Shown: positions 9,184 through 18,238 of the stretch, one piece after another | Layout of the letters: each line of letters begins with the position of its first letter | Position numbering within the stretch: the first letter of the stretch is position 1 | DNA from: Phocaeicola_A sp036804505 | GTDB taxonomy: Bacteria > Bacteroidota > Bacteroidia > Bacteroidales > Bacteroidaceae | Assembly (NCBI GenBank): GCA_036804505.1 | Contig: DAIRSI010000017.1 | Span: forward strand, 28,408 to 92,407 | DNA length: 64,000 nt | Direction: 5' to 3' | Notes under the pieces: generated by a model | Seen by the model: the letters and a program-made list of their open reading frames with translations, nothing else | Database searches by the model: none | Told to the model about the DNA's origin: nothing | Made by a program: the position numbers and the translations under genes

Positions 9184-9717
9184 TTATTTAAGTATCTGTT
9201 CCAAGTATTTTTTTAAACCTTTACGAACCGAACTCAACCCGAAGTCTTCAGGATTGAGATCATTCAGCGGCATCCAGAAAGAGTCAGCCACATCATCTTG
9301 TGCTGTGATACGGGATGTATCATTAACATGGCATTCGAAGAACATGTCCAGGGTATGAACCATGAAACCGGAGTATTCATATGTATTGGGAAGTGAAAAC
9401 AAGTAGTTCGTTTTATCAACGGAAAGTCCTGTTTCCTCTTTCACTTCTCTGGCTATTCCTTCTTCACCTGTCTCAAACATATCTATAAATCCCCCGGACA
9501 GGTCCAAGGTCCCTTTGGCCGGGTTTTTTCCTCTTCGGCAGACCATCAGTTCGTTTCTTCCATTTCTGATGAAGGCTACTGTTGCCGAACAAGGGTTGAA
9601 ATAATACGTAAAACCGCAATCTTCGCAATGCTTTGATTTTTCATTATGAATGACGAAGTGTGCAGAACCGCATTTAGGGCAGAATTTGAATTGTTCCAGA
9701 GGATGCATCTTGTTCAT
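9184..9717 (-). CDS. NUDIX hydrolase with N-terminal zinc ribbon
   Basis: About 177 residues from the ATG at 9717 (an ATG three codons later, 9708, is equally likely). The N-terminus has two Cys pairs (CPKCGS and CEDCG) that form a zinc ribbon like that of NudC-type or ADP-ribose pyrophosphatases. A complete Nudix box follows, GX5EX7REVKEETGL, which binds the divalent metals. Such enzymes cut nucleoside diphosphates linked to another group; the substrate is not predictable here. The in-frame TTG at 9735 lies inside the TATTTTTG promoter element and so cannot be the start. The gene is divergent from the histidine-kinase-like gene, with about 120 bases between start codons. Confidence 0.87.
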   Translation of the reverse strand: MNKMHPLEQFKFCPKCGSAHFVIHNEKSKHCEDCGFTYYFNPCSATVAFIRNGRNELMVCRRGKNPAKGTLDLSGGFIDMFETGEEGIAREVKEETGLSVDKTNYLFSLPNTYEYSGFMVHTLDMFFECHVNDTSRITAQDDVADSFWMPLNDLNPEDFGLSSVRKGLKKYLEQILK

Positions 9718-9732
9718 TATTTTAATTGCAGA

Positions 9733-9740
9733 CAAAAATA
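9733..9740 (-). promoter_or_regulatory. -7 element for the NUDIX gene
   Basis: TATTTTTG matches TAnnTTTG, 15 bases before the ATG at 9717. No clear -33 TTG. It excludes the upstream TTG as a start. Confidence 0.5.
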
Positions 9741-9796
9741 CAAAATGTTTATATAAAATATAACCATTAAATTTTTTTATTTGATAATAAATTTTT

Positions 9797-9804
9797 TATT
9801 TTTG
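9797..9804 (+). promoter_or_regulatory. -7 element for the histidine-kinase-like gene
   Basis: TATTTTTG, identical to the element that faces the other way at 9733-9740. It places transcription start near 9811, just before the ATG at 9835. The TTTG at 9780-9783 is only 13 bases away, shorter than usual. Confidence 0.45.
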
Positions 9805-9834
9805 TCAATTGTTATTATAATAATACTCCAAAAT

Positions 9835-11010
9835 ATGCACAAGGTAATAATCATAGTCTTAGCTTTATTCCTCATATATTTTATACTGCGCTTTTTTGCG
9901 GAGAGGCAGTCAAAGCATTTATTGTTGAGGAAATATAAAGATGCCATGTTGGCAATGGAAAAACTCAGAGTACTTAAGTTTAAATTGAGCTTAAAGGATT
10001 TCCTGATTGTGATGGACGATAGTTTTGGAAGTGAAAAAGATTTGTGGGATATTCCAAAATCTATGTCCATGAAATATTTTTTCAATTGTATTATAGAAAA
10101 AGACAGAAGGCGCATTCTGGAAGGATACAGGAAGATAATCCAAGGCGACATTGAACAATTCAGCGTAGATTTCGGATTTGTTCCGGCACCTCAAAAGGAT
10201 ACGATGTGGTGTCATGGCATTTTTTTTGTTCGTGATCGGAATTTGAGAAAGGAACCGGTCAATCTGATGGGTATTGTCCGGATAATCAATGATTATAAAG
10301 AAGAAATTGATGCTTTGATTAAGGAAAAACAAGAGAAGGAGAAGGAATATATGATTCAGTCTGAATTCATAACCAATATGGACTATGAAATCAGAACTCC
10401 TTTGAATGCAATTATGGGCTTTTCGGATTTGTTATCCGAGATGGATGATGAAAAACAGAGGCAATCTTGTATTTCTGTGATTAAAGCGAATAATGAAGCT
10501 TTGCTGCGTTCTGTCAACAATCTGTTGGATTTTTATCGCATGCAATCGCCCTCTGTCATTTTGGAAGAGTGTGACATGGATGTCAATAAAAAATTGAAAG
10601 AATTGCAAGAAAGGTTTTCACCTCAATTGTCGCCCGATGTAAGTCTTTATTTCAACGAACAGATACCGGATTGCGTCATAATGATAGATGCCAGACGTTT
10701 TGATCGTGCTATGTCCATTTTGATAGACAATGCCATTAAAAATACGACTCATGGAAATATATGCGTCGGTTATCACGAAACTTTGGGCAATATGCTTTAT
10801 TTTTATGTCAGTGATACGGGGAATGGTATAGAATTGGATAAACAAAGGCATTTATTTTCAACCGAAGGTTTTTCCGAAAATAAACATCAAGGTTTGGGAT
10901 TATTGCTTTTTAAGGCTATAGTCCAGAAAATGAGTGGAGGCTTGGGGGTAAAATCTCAGTTTGGAGTAGGTTCTGAATTCTGGTTTACCGTTCCATATAA
11001 AAAAGTTTGA
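9835..11010 (+). CDS. Histidine-kinase-like protein lacking the phospho-accepting His
   Basis: 391 residues from the ATG at 9835. One membrane segment (residues 4-21), a PAS-like region (about 45-145), a HisKA-type dimer helix (about 175-240) and a HATPase domain (about 280-391) with N box SILIDNAIKNT, G1 VSDTGNGI and G2 QGLGLLLFK. The H box reads ITNMDYEIRTPLNAI, where the family has S-H-E-I-R-T-P-L-N: residue 184 is Tyr (codon TAT at 10384-10386) in place of His. The ATP-binding boxes are intact, so the protein may bind ATP and dimerise yet should not autophosphorylate in the normal way. No response regulator is adjacent. It overlaps the convergent HAD gene by 26 bases at its end. Confidence 0.86.
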   Translation: MHKVIIIVLALFLIYFILRFFAERQSKHLLLRKYKDAMLAMEKLRVLKFKLSLKDFLIVMDDSFGSEKDLWDIPKSMSMKYFFNCIIEKDRRRILEGYRKIIQGDIEQFSVDFGFVPAPQKDTMWCHGIFFVRDRNLRKEPVNLMGIVRIINDYKEEIDALIKEKQEKEKEYMIQSEFITNMDYEIRTPLNAIMGFSDLLSEMDDEKQRQSCISVIKANNEALLRSVNNLLDFYRMQSPSVILEECDMDVNKKLKELQERFSPQLSPDVSLYFNEQIPDCVIMIDARRFDRAMSILIDNAIKNTTHGNICVGYHETLGNMLYFYVSDTGNGIELDKQRHLFSTEGFSENKHQGLGLLLFKAIVQKMSGGLGVKSQFGVGSEFWFTVPYKKV

Positions 11011-11626
11011 GAAATTTATGGAAGTCACATGTCCAGTCTGAGCCATTCACGGCAAGGAATGTGTGAAAACCTAATTCTTTTGCTGTCTGGATATTGCTTT
11101 CTCCGTCGTCAACGAATATGCATTCATCCGGTGAAGTTCCGATGTCTTTTAATGCAAATTCAAAGAATTCTTTTTGAGGCTTTACGAACCCGACTTCAAA
11201 GGATGTGTATATCTTGTCAGCATAATTGTCCAAGGATTTCCCTTCCGGCGTAAAACGTTCACTTCTGGCCCAGGCCATTATGAAAGGATTGGTATTACTT
11301 AGAATATATACATGAAAATTCTTCTTTAGTTCCTCAAGCAGTGCCAGCCTCTGCGGAGGAATGGCAGTCATAAACCCTAGCCATCCTTTTTGTGCTTCTT
11401 CGAAAGATATTGATTTGTTGCACATTCTGCCGAGTTCATTACAAAATTGTTCTGCATTCATCCTACCGTCTTCCACTTCAAGGAAAATGCCTCGCTGATG
11501 GTATTTGTCCAACAGGCTGTTCGCTTGAGTTACTCCTATGGATTCAAACGCTTTTACAGCATTTTCTCTGTTTATATCGACAATGACACCTCCAAAATCA
11601 AATATGAGATTTTTTATTTTATTCAT
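10985..11626 (-). CDS. HAD-superfamily phosphatase (subfamily IA)
   Basis: 213 residues from the ATG at 11626. Motif I is LIFDFGGVIVDI with the nucleophile Asp, motif II LSNTNPF, motif III KPQKEFFEFAL and motif IV FVDDGESNI, all intact. The helical cap between motifs I and II makes it HAD-IA, similar to YihX-type sugar-phosphate phosphatases. The substrate is not known. A TATATTTG element lies about 20 bases upstream (11646-11653). It converges on the histidine-kinase-like gene with a 26-base overlap of coding sequence. Confidence 0.9.
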   Translation of the reverse strand: MNKIKNLIFDFGGVIVDINRENAVKAFESIGVTQANSLLDKYHQRGIFLEVEDGRMNAEQFCNELGRMCNKSISFEEAQKGWLGFMTAIPPQRLALLEELKKNFHVYILSNTNPFIMAWARSERFTPEGKSLDNYADKIYTSFEVGFVKPQKEFFEFALKDIGTSPDECIFVDDGESNIQTAKELGFHTFLAVNGSDWTCDFHKFLKLFYMER

Positions 11627-11645
11627 AAGGTTATTAAATAGAGTG

Positions 11646-11653
11646 CAAATATA
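11646..11653 (-). promoter_or_regulatory. -7 element for the HAD gene
   Basis: TATATTTG matches TAnnTTTG, 20 bases before the start codon. No -33 TTG at the usual distance. Confidence 0.45.
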
Positions 11654-11849
11654 CATGATTTTGACGATTCATTATAGAAAGGACGTCACATATATTACCT
11701 GGGATGCATCATTTCTTAAAAGTTATTTATATTAAATTTTATTCGGCTGGATGTAAATAATTGTCAATTTCCCTATTATGGGTATAATTAATATTCTTAC
11801 TTAGCAAATTTTATTCTATTTTAGCACACAAATATATCAGTACAGGAAG

Positions 11850-14441
11850 ATGAAAAAAACTACACTTTGCGTAGCGTTCGTTACATTGCTTTCATTGGGA
11901 GTGCATTCTCAAGAAATATATAAGAATCCTAAATTTTCTGCAGAACAGAGGGCCGGTGATTTATTGAAAAGGCTTACTTTGGAAGAAAAGGTTTCATTGA
12001 TGCAGAATTCTTCCAAGGCTATTCCGAGGTTGGGTATCAAACCTTATGACTGGTGGAGTGAGGCTCTTCACGGAATTGCACGAAACGGGAATGCAACGGT
12101 ATTTCCCCAGGCTATCGGAATGTCAGCTTCTTTTGATAATGCATTACTTTATAAAGTGTTCGATGCAGCAAGTGATGAGGCAAGAGTGAAATATCGCCAG
12201 GCTTCTTCGCAACAAAAGTTTGGACGGTATCAAGGATTGACAGTATGGACTCCTAATGTCAATATCTTTCGTGACCCACGTTGGGGAAGAGGACAGGAAA
12301 CTTATGGAGAAGATCCTTTCCTGACCGGCAGAATGGGGCAGGCTGTCGTTCACGGACTGCAGGGGTCTCCTAAAAATGGATATGACAAGCTTCATGCATG
12401 TGCCAAACATTTTGCAGTTCATAGCGGACCGGAATCTACCCGACATAAATTCGATGCAGAAAACATAGCTCCCAGGGATTTGTGGGAAACATATTTGCCG
12501 GCATTCAAGGATTTGGTGCAAAAAGCGGATGTGAAAGAAGTGATGTGTGCTTATAATCGGTATGAAGGGGAGCCTTGCTGCGGCTCCAACCGTCTGCTTA
12601 CTCAGATTCTCCGTAATGAATGGGGATACAGACATTTGGTTGTTACCGATTGTGGTGCCGTTTCCGATTTCTTTCGCTCTTGGGGACATAAGACGGATCC
12701 TGATGCGGCTCATGCTTCTTCAAAAGCAGTGATGAATGGAACTGATCTTGAATGTGGTTCAGAATTGGCAGATCTTGTTCCTGCCGTGAAGCAAGGCTTG
12801 ATAAAGGAGGAAAGAATCAATACTTCCGTAAAGAGGCTTTTGACAGCTCGTTTTGCCTTGGGCGAAATGGATGACCCTTCACTTATTCCCTGGATGCAGA
12901 TAAAGGATGATGTACTGTGCAGTGCGGCTCATCGTCAGTTGGCGTTGCAAATGGCAAGAGAGAGTATGACGTTGCTGACTAACAAGAATCATACTCTGCC
13001 CCTTTCCAAAGATATGAAAGTGGCAGTCATAGGTCCTAATGCGGCTGATTCGGTAACCCTTTGGGCTAACTATAACGGATTCCCTTTGCACACGGAAACT
13101 GTCTTGGATGGAATCAAGAAAAAATTGTCAGCAGCCAACCTGATTTATACGGAAGGATGTGGTTACACCCAGGCCTATTCATTGCGCAGTCTGTTCAATG
13201 CATGTTCTTTGGACGGCAAACAAGGTTTTAAGGCCGAGTATTTTGATAACATGGAGTTCAAGGGAACACCGGTTTCTTCCGAATGGCTGACTTCACCTCT
13301 TAATTTTTCCACCTTTGGCGGAACTGCTTTTGCTCAAGGAGTACCTGCCCGTAACTTTTCGGCACGTTTCACTTCACAATATGCTGCATCTACTTCTGCC
13401 GACATTGCCTTCAGAGTGTCTTTGTCCGGTGAATATTCTTTGTTTATTAACGGAGAACAAGTAAAAGAGGGGCGGAGTATGGAAGGACAACAATATACGG
13501 TTTATGTACTAAAGGCTGAGGCCGGGAAAACTTACGATATCAAGTACGAGTATAAACAGAAATCCATGGAAGGCACCATGCAATTTGATATGGGCGTTGA
13601 ATATCCGGTTGATTTTCAGGAAATTGTTTATATGGTAAAGGATGCTGATGCGGTAATCTTTGTGGGAGGTATATCCCCTCGTTTGGAAGGAGAACAGATG
13701 TCTGTGGATATCGATGGATTCATGGGCGGTGACCGTACTAGCATTGAATTGCCTGCCGTACAGAGGAACCTGATAAAAACATTGCGTGACGCAGGGAAGA
13801 AAGTTATTTTTGTCAGTCTCTCCGGTTCTGCTCTAGGCCTTGTACCCGAAAGTGAATCGTGTGATGCCATTCTGCAGGCTTGGTATCCAGGTCAAGAGGG
13901 TGGAACAGCTGTAGCTGATGTCTTGTTCGGAGACTATAATCCTGCGGGACGTTTGCCGGTAACATTCTACAAGAATGTGCAACAATTACCCGATTTTTCC
14001 GATTATTCCATGAAAAACCGTACCTATCGCTATTTCAAAGGTGAACCCTTGTTCCCGTTCGGTTATGGACTCAGTTATACGGAATTTAAGTATGGAAAAG
14101 CTAAGCAATCGGCTAATATTTTTACCGCAAGGTCAAAGAAGATGTCGGTTTCTATCCCTGTAACCAACATTGGGAAAACGGATGGAGACGAGACCGTTCA
14201 GTTATACCTGGCATGTCCTTCCGATACAGAAGGGCCGATAAAGGCTTTGAGAGGATTCAAACGTGAATTTTTTAAAGCCGGCGAGACGCGTAATGTGATG
14301 ATAGAACTGTCATCGGATGATTTGCAATGGTTCGATAAAGGCTCTAACACGATGAGATTGCTTCCCGGAAAATACAAATTGCTTTATGGAAAAAGTTCCA
14401 GAATGCAGGATTTGCAGGAACTGGATCTTACGATAAAATAA
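11850..14441 (+). CDS. Secreted GH3 glycosidase with PA14 insert (beta-xylosidase/glucosidase type)
   Basis: 863 residues with a signal peptide (about residues 1-20, ending LGVHSQ). The GH3 N-terminal barrel shows WWSEALHGIAR, FRDPRWGRGQETYGEDP and the nucleophile Asp267 in VVTDCGAVSDFF. A PA14 module (about residues 455-600, from FKAEYFDNMEF) is inserted in the second GH3 domain, and a fibronectin-like C-terminal domain follows (GPIKALRGFKR near the end). This layout is common in Bacteroidetes enzymes that remove terminal xylose, arabinose or glucose from plant glycans; the sugar cannot be fixed by eye. AGGAAG lies before the ATG. The tricorn-like gene follows after 17 bases. It is not next to susC/susD. 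Confidence 0.92.
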   Translation: MKKTTLCVAFVTLLSLGVHSQEIYKNPKFSAEQRAGDLLKRLTLEEKVSLMQNSSKAIPRLGIKPYDWWSEALHGIARNGNATVFPQAIGMSASFDNALLYKVFDAASDEARVKYRQASSQQKFGRYQGLTVWTPNVNIFRDPRWGRGQETYGEDPFLTGRMGQAVVHGLQGSPKNGYDKLHACAKHFAVHSGPESTRHKFDAENIAPRDLWETYLPAFKDLVQKADVKEVMCAYNRYEGEPCCGSNRLLTQILRNEWGYRHLVVTDCGAVSDFFRSWGHKTDPDAAHASSKAVMNGTDLECGSELADLVPAVKQGLIKEERINTSVKRLLTARFALGEMDDPSLIPWMQIKDDVLCSAAHRQLALQMARESMTLLTNKNHTLPLSKDMKVAVIGPNAADSVTLWANYNGFPLHTETVLDGIKKKLSAANLIYTEGCGYTQAYSLRSLFNACSLDGKQGFKAEYFDNMEFKGTPVSSEWLTSPLNFSTFGGTAFAQGVPARNFSARFTSQYAASTSADIAFRVSLSGEYSLFINGEQVKEGRSMEGQQYTVYVLKAEAGKTYDIKYEYKQKSMEGTMQFDMGVEYPVDFQEIVYMVKDADAVIFVGGISPRLEGEQMSVDIDGFMGGDRTSIELPAVQRNLIKTLRDAGKKVIFVSLSGSALGLVPESESCDAILQAWYPGQEGGTAVADVLFGDYNPAGRLPVTFYKNVQQLPDFSDYSMKNRTYRYFKGEPLFPFGYGLSYTEFKYGKAKQSANIFTARSKKMSVSIPVTNIGKTDGDETVQLYLACPSDTEGPIKALRGFKREFFKAGETRNVMIELSSDDLQWFDKGSNTMRLLPGKYKLLYGKSSRMQDLQELDLTIK

Positions 14442-14458
14442 AAACTTAAAACAGATAT

Positions 14459-17400
14459 ATGAGGAAAATATTTTTTGTAGCTGCAGCACTTTGTGCTATG
14501 TCAGCTGTAGCCCAGGAGAGTCCATTGTGGCTTCGTTATTGCTCCATTTCTCCGGATGGAAGTCAGATTGCCTTTTGTAATAAAGGTGATATATTCACAG
14601 TACCCGTTAGCGGTGGGAAAGCTCTGCAGTTGACTACCAATGCAGCTTATGACACAAATCCGGTATGGAGTCCGGATGGAAGTCAGATAGCTTTTGCTTC
14701 TGACAGGCAAGGGAGTTTCGATGTTTACATTGTCTCCAAAGACGGTGGAGAACCTAAACGATTGACTTATTTCACCGGGACGGAGCAGCCTGTAGCCTTT
14801 AAGGATGCTGAACATATTCTTTATTTAAGTAATGAGAGGCCTTCTACAGAAAGTATGCAGTTCCCTTCCGGGCAGTTTTCACAAGTTTATGAGGTGAATG
14901 TCTCAGGGGGGCGGTCACGAATGGTGACTTCCATGCCTATGGAGGCAATATCCATCAGTAAAGACGGAAAAACGTGGCTTTATCAAGACAAAAAAGGATA
15001 TGAGGACAGTTGGAGAAAGCACCATACTTCATCCATCACGCGAGATGTCTGGACGTTTGCTCCACAAACGGGTGCTTATTCCAAAATCACTCAATTCAAA
15101 GGGGAAGATCGTAATCCGGTGTGGGCTTCCGATCAACAGTCTTTCTATTATTTGAGTGAACAAAACGGTTCATTCAATGTATATAAAAGTTCCGTTAAAG
15201 GTGCTTCAGAAGTAAAGCAACTGACGAATTTCAAGACTCATCCTGTACGCTTCTTGAGTGCCGGGGCCAATGATATTCTTTGTTTTAGTTATGATGGCGG
15301 TATTTACACCATGAAACAAGGGGAGCAGCCGCAAAAAGTCAATATACAAATCGTGACGGACAGCAATGACAAAGACCTCATTCGCAGCATAAAGAAAAGC
15401 GGAGCGACAGACTTGGCGGTATCACCAAATGGAAAGGAAGTCGCTTTCATTTTGCGCGGAAATGTTTATGTTACTTCTGTGGATTACAACACGACCAAAC
15501 AGATTACGAACACTCCTTATCAAGAGCGGAATATTGATTTTGCTCCCGATGGACGAAGTCTTGTTTATTCTTCAGAGCGTGACGGACTTTGGCAGATATA
15601 CCAGAGCAGTATTGTCCGTAAGGAAGAAAAGTCTTTTGCTTATGCCACTGATTTAAAAGAAGAAAATCTGACTAATTCAGATAAAACATCTTTCCAGCCG
15701 AAATATAGTCCCGATGGGAAGGAAGTTGCTTTTCTGGAAAACAGGACGACTCTACGTGTGCTTAATTTGAAAACGAAACAGGCACGCACTGTCATGGAAG
15801 GGAAGTATCAATATTCTTATTCCGATGGCGATCAGGACTATAGCTGGAGCCCGGACAGCCGTTGGCTGTTGTCCGAGTCAATAGGCATCGGTGGTTGGAA
15901 TAACAAAGACATCGTCTTGATTAATGCAGATGGAAAAGGCGAAATGCATAATCTGACGGAAAGTGGTTATTCTGACGGTTCTCCTAAATGGGTATTGGGA
16001 GGTAAAGCCATGATTTGGCAAAGTGATCGTGCCGGCTATCGCAGCCATGGCAGTTGGGGAGCCGAAAGCGATGAATATATCATGTTCTTTGATTTGGATG
16101 CTTATGAAAAGTTCCTGATGAACAAAGAAGATACAGCTTTGCTGGAAGAAACTGAGAAAGACAAAAAGGATAATGACAAGGATTCAACAAAGAAAGACGA
16201 TTCCAAGGATAAAAAGAAGGCTAAAAAAACTGACGATAAAGATAAAAAAGATGAAGTGAAGCCTCTTGTTTTCGATTTGGACAATATTCGCGATCGCATT
16301 GTCCGTCTCACTGTGAATTCTTCCATGATGAGTGATGCGGTTCTCACCCCCAAAGGTGACAAACTATATTATGTAACGTCTTTTGAAGGTTCCGGAGATC
16401 TTTGGATGCATGATTTGAAAGAGGATGACACCAAAATTATCCTGAAAGATGTAGGTCGAGGCAACATGGTTACCGATAAAGAAGGGAAAAGTATCTTTAT
16501 GTTGAGTAAGGGTTCCATGAAAAAGATTGAAACTGACGGCGGTAAGTCCAGCAACATCAATTTCGAAGCATTCTTTGACTACCAGCCGGCTCAGGAAAGG
16601 GCCTATATGTTTGACCACATCTGGAGGCAGGTGAAGGAAAAATTCTATGATCCGACAATCCGCGGCATAGATTGGGATGGCTATCGTACCGCCTATGAGC
16701 GTTTCCTTCCGTCAATAAGCAATAATTATGATTTCCAGGATCTTCTGAGTGAATTGTTGGGCGAATTGAACGGGTCACATACCGGTGCGCGTTATTATCC
16801 GGACAATACATATTTGAAGGATGCTTCTTTGGGTCTCTTCTATGACGATACGTACGAAGGGGATGGCCTGAAAGTTAAGGAGATTATAGCGAAAGGTCCT
16901 TTGACTTTGAAGAAGAATGATGTGAAGCCGGGTTGCATTCTCGAAAAGATTGATGGAACGACAATCAACAAGGATATGGATTATCATCCTTTGCTAGAGG
17001 GAAAGGCCGACAAGAAGGTGATTCTTTCTTTCTATAATCCGCAAGGAGGCAAACGTTTTGAAGTTACAGTGAAAGCCATTGGCACCGGTGATGAATCTGG
17101 TTTGCTCTATCGTCGCTGGGTGGAACGCAACCGTGCCCTTGTTGAAAAGCTTTCAAACGGACGCTTAGGTTACATCCACATCAAAGGAATGGACAGTGAA
17201 AGTTTTCGAGTACTTTACAGTGAATTGCTAGGCAGGTATCGCAATAGAGAAGCTGTCATCATTGATACCCGTCACAATGGCGGCGGCTGGCTGCATGATG
17301 ATGTAATCACTTTGTTGAGTGGTAAGGAATACCAGCGCTTTATGCCTCGAGGACAGTATATAGGCAGTGATCCTTATAACAAATGGACAAAACCTTCCTG

Positions 17401-17719
17401 TATGTTGGTTTGCGAAGACAACTATAGCAACGCTCATGGCACACCTTGGTTGTATAAGGAGCTGAAGGTGGGTAAACTGGTCGGTGCTCCGGTGCCGGGA
17501 ACAATGACAGCCGTATGGTGGGAGACACTCATTGATCCTACTATGATTTTCGGTATTCCGCAAGTAGGTTGCATGGACAATCGTGGTGAATATCTTGAGA
17601 ATCATGAGTTGGAGCCTGACGTTCTGGTTTATGATGACCCTGCCGATTTCCAAAAAGGCAAGGATGCACAGCTTGAAGCGGCAGTTCAGGAAATGATGAA
17701 AGAAATAGCAAAGAAATAA
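14459..17719 (+). CDS. Tricorn-like S41 serine peptidase
   Basis: 1086 residues with a signal peptide (ends SAVAQ). Beta-propeller repeats of the TolB/DPP type fill residues 25-560 (SPDGSQIAF, WSPDSRWLL). A very charged Lys/Asp linker lies at about 563-600, followed by a second short propeller-like part, a PDZ-like domain (about 790-860) and an S41 core. Probable catalytic residues are His774 in NGSHTGARY, Ser990 in NYSNAHGTP, and Glu in ENHELEPD near the end, aligned by eye with tricorn. It should degrade peptides in the periplasm. It is 17 bases after the GH3 gene, so the two may share a transcript although their functions differ. Confidence 0.88.
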   Translation: MRKIFFVAAALCAMSAVAQESPLWLRYCSISPDGSQIAFCNKGDIFTVPVSGGKALQLTTNAAYDTNPVWSPDGSQIAFASDRQGSFDVYIVSKDGGEPKRLTYFTGTEQPVAFKDAEHILYLSNERPSTESMQFPSGQFSQVYEVNVSGGRSRMVTSMPMEAISISKDGKTWLYQDKKGYEDSWRKHHTSSITRDVWTFAPQTGAYSKITQFKGEDRNPVWASDQQSFYYLSEQNGSFNVYKSSVKGASEVKQLTNFKTHPVRFLSAGANDILCFSYDGGIYTMKQGEQPQKVNIQIVTDSNDKDLIRSIKKSGATDLAVSPNGKEVAFILRGNVYVTSVDYNTTKQITNTPYQERNIDFAPDGRSLVYSSERDGLWQIYQSSIVRKEEKSFAYATDLKEENLTNSDKTSFQPKYSPDGKEVAFLENRTTLRVLNLKTKQARTVMEGKYQYSYSDGDQDYSWSPDSRWLLSESIGIGGWNNKDIVLINADGKGEMHNLTESGYSDGSPKWVLGGKAMIWQSDRAGYRSHGSWGAESDEYIMFFDLDAYEKFLMNKEDTALLEETEKDKKDNDKDSTKKDDSKDKKKAKKTDDKDKKDEVKPLVFDLDNIRDRIVRLTVNSSMMSDAVLTPKGDKLYYVTSFEGSGDLWMHDLKEDDTKIILKDVGRGNMVTDKEGKSIFMLSKGSMKKIETDGGKSSNINFEAFFDYQPAQERAYMFDHIWRQVKEKFYDPTIRGIDWDGYRTAYERFLPSISNNYDFQDLLSELLGELNGSHTGARYYPDNTYLKDASLGLFYDDTYEGDGLKVKEIIAKGPLTLKKNDVKPGCILEKIDGTTINKDMDYHPLLEGKADKKVILSFYNPQGGKRFEVTVKAIGTGDESGLLYRRWVERNRALVEKLSNGRLGYIHIKGMDSESFRVLYSELLGRYRNREAVIIDTRHNGGGWLHDDVITLLSGKEYQRFMPRGQYIGSDPYNKWTKPSCMLVCEDNYSNAHGTPWLYKELKVGKLVGAPVPGTMTAVWWETLIDPTMIFGIPQVGCMDNRGEYLENHELEPDVLVYDDPADFQKGKDAQLEAAVQEMMKEIAKK

Positions 17720-17727
17720 TACAAAGA

Positions 17728-17945
17728 GTTTGCCTTATGCTCCCGTCACCATAAAAAGCTGTTTTTCAGTTTGTTCTGGTGACGGGATGAAAATAAATGG
17801 TCGAAATAGGAAATTTTAGGACTAAACGTATTGACAATGAGATAGATAGTGATCTGGGAATGCTATAAAAGCTTCTCTGATTCCGTCCTGTCACCATTAT
17901 TCCTTGATAATCAGCACTTTCTGGTGACGGGAGCGTAAGGCAAAC
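17728..17945. repeat. 218-bp nested inverted repeat, MITE-like
   Basis: The ends are inverted copies: 17728-17751 and 17922-17945 match at 23 of 24 positions. Inside, each half folds on itself: TCCCGTCACCA (17741-17751) pairs perfectly with TGGTGACGGGA (17777-17787), and CCTGTCACCA (17887-17896) pairs with TGGTGACGGG (17922-17931) with one mismatch. The core CCCGTCACCA therefore occurs four times in alternating orientation. No coding capacity and no obvious target-site duplication. It could be a miniature mobile element, an extragenic palindrome or a structured 3' end. Confidence 0.65.
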
Positions 17946-18014
17946 CTTTTGCAGTTGGAATTGAGAGGAATGCGGATAATCGGTGAAAGCTTTATGGTTG
18001 ACTGCCCTAGTTGC

Positions 18015-18048
18015 CGAAGTTAGCTATGTTAATTAACGAAGTTAGCTA
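18015..18048. repeat. Pair of 12-base direct repeats around a palindrome
   Basis: CGAAGTTAGCTA occurs at 18015-18026 and 18037-18048, spaced by 22 bases (about two helical turns), with the palindrome GTTAATTAAC (18028-18037) between them. The spacing suits a protein-binding site, but no regulator is indicated. Confidence 0.5.
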
Positions 18049-18069
18049 GTATAAGTGACCCCTGTCGGC

Positions 18070-18097
18070 ATCGGATAGACTATCAATCTTATCCGAT
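18070..18097. repeat. 8-bp dyad
   Basis: ATCGGATA (18070-18077) and TATCCGAT (18090-18097) are perfect inverted arms with a 12-base loop. No T tract follows on either strand, so an operator or an RNA hairpin are both open. Confidence 0.4.
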
Positions 18098-18127
18098 ATG
18101 ACTATTTATAGGTAATTTATCCTCTCG

Positions 18128-18167
18128 AAAAAACATAACCAGCGGAGAAAAAAACATAACCAGCGGA
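18128..18167. repeat. Duplicated 19-base unit
   Basis: AAAAAACATAACCAGCGGA is present twice in tandem (18128-18146 and about 18149-18167), just before the long hairpin. It is either a recent duplication or part of the 3' processing region of the PqqD operon transcript. Confidence 0.55.
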
Positions 18168-18169
18168 AG

Positions 18170-18238
18170 AAAAAGACGTAGGCATCGCCGGAGGAAAACG
18201 TAGTTATCGTTTCCTTCACCGGTACCTACGTCTTTTTT
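18170..18238. terminator. Long bidirectional hairpin terminator
   Basis: Outer arms AAAAAGACGTAGG (18170-18182) and CCTACGTCTTTTT (18225-18237) form 13 bp, with an inner imperfect stem (CCGG..GGAAAACG / CGTTTCC..CCGG). T runs follow on both strands. It fits the end of the HprK-like/S26/PqqD transcript on the - strand. Confidence 0.75.

Noticed and set aside
16975..17600. Loss of the catalytic Ser in the tricorn-like peptidase (SNAHG in place of SDG)
   Set aside because: Aligning the downstream VGAPVPG with the GExxxGK stretch of C-terminal processing peptidases puts Ser990 at the nucleophile position, so the site appears intact.
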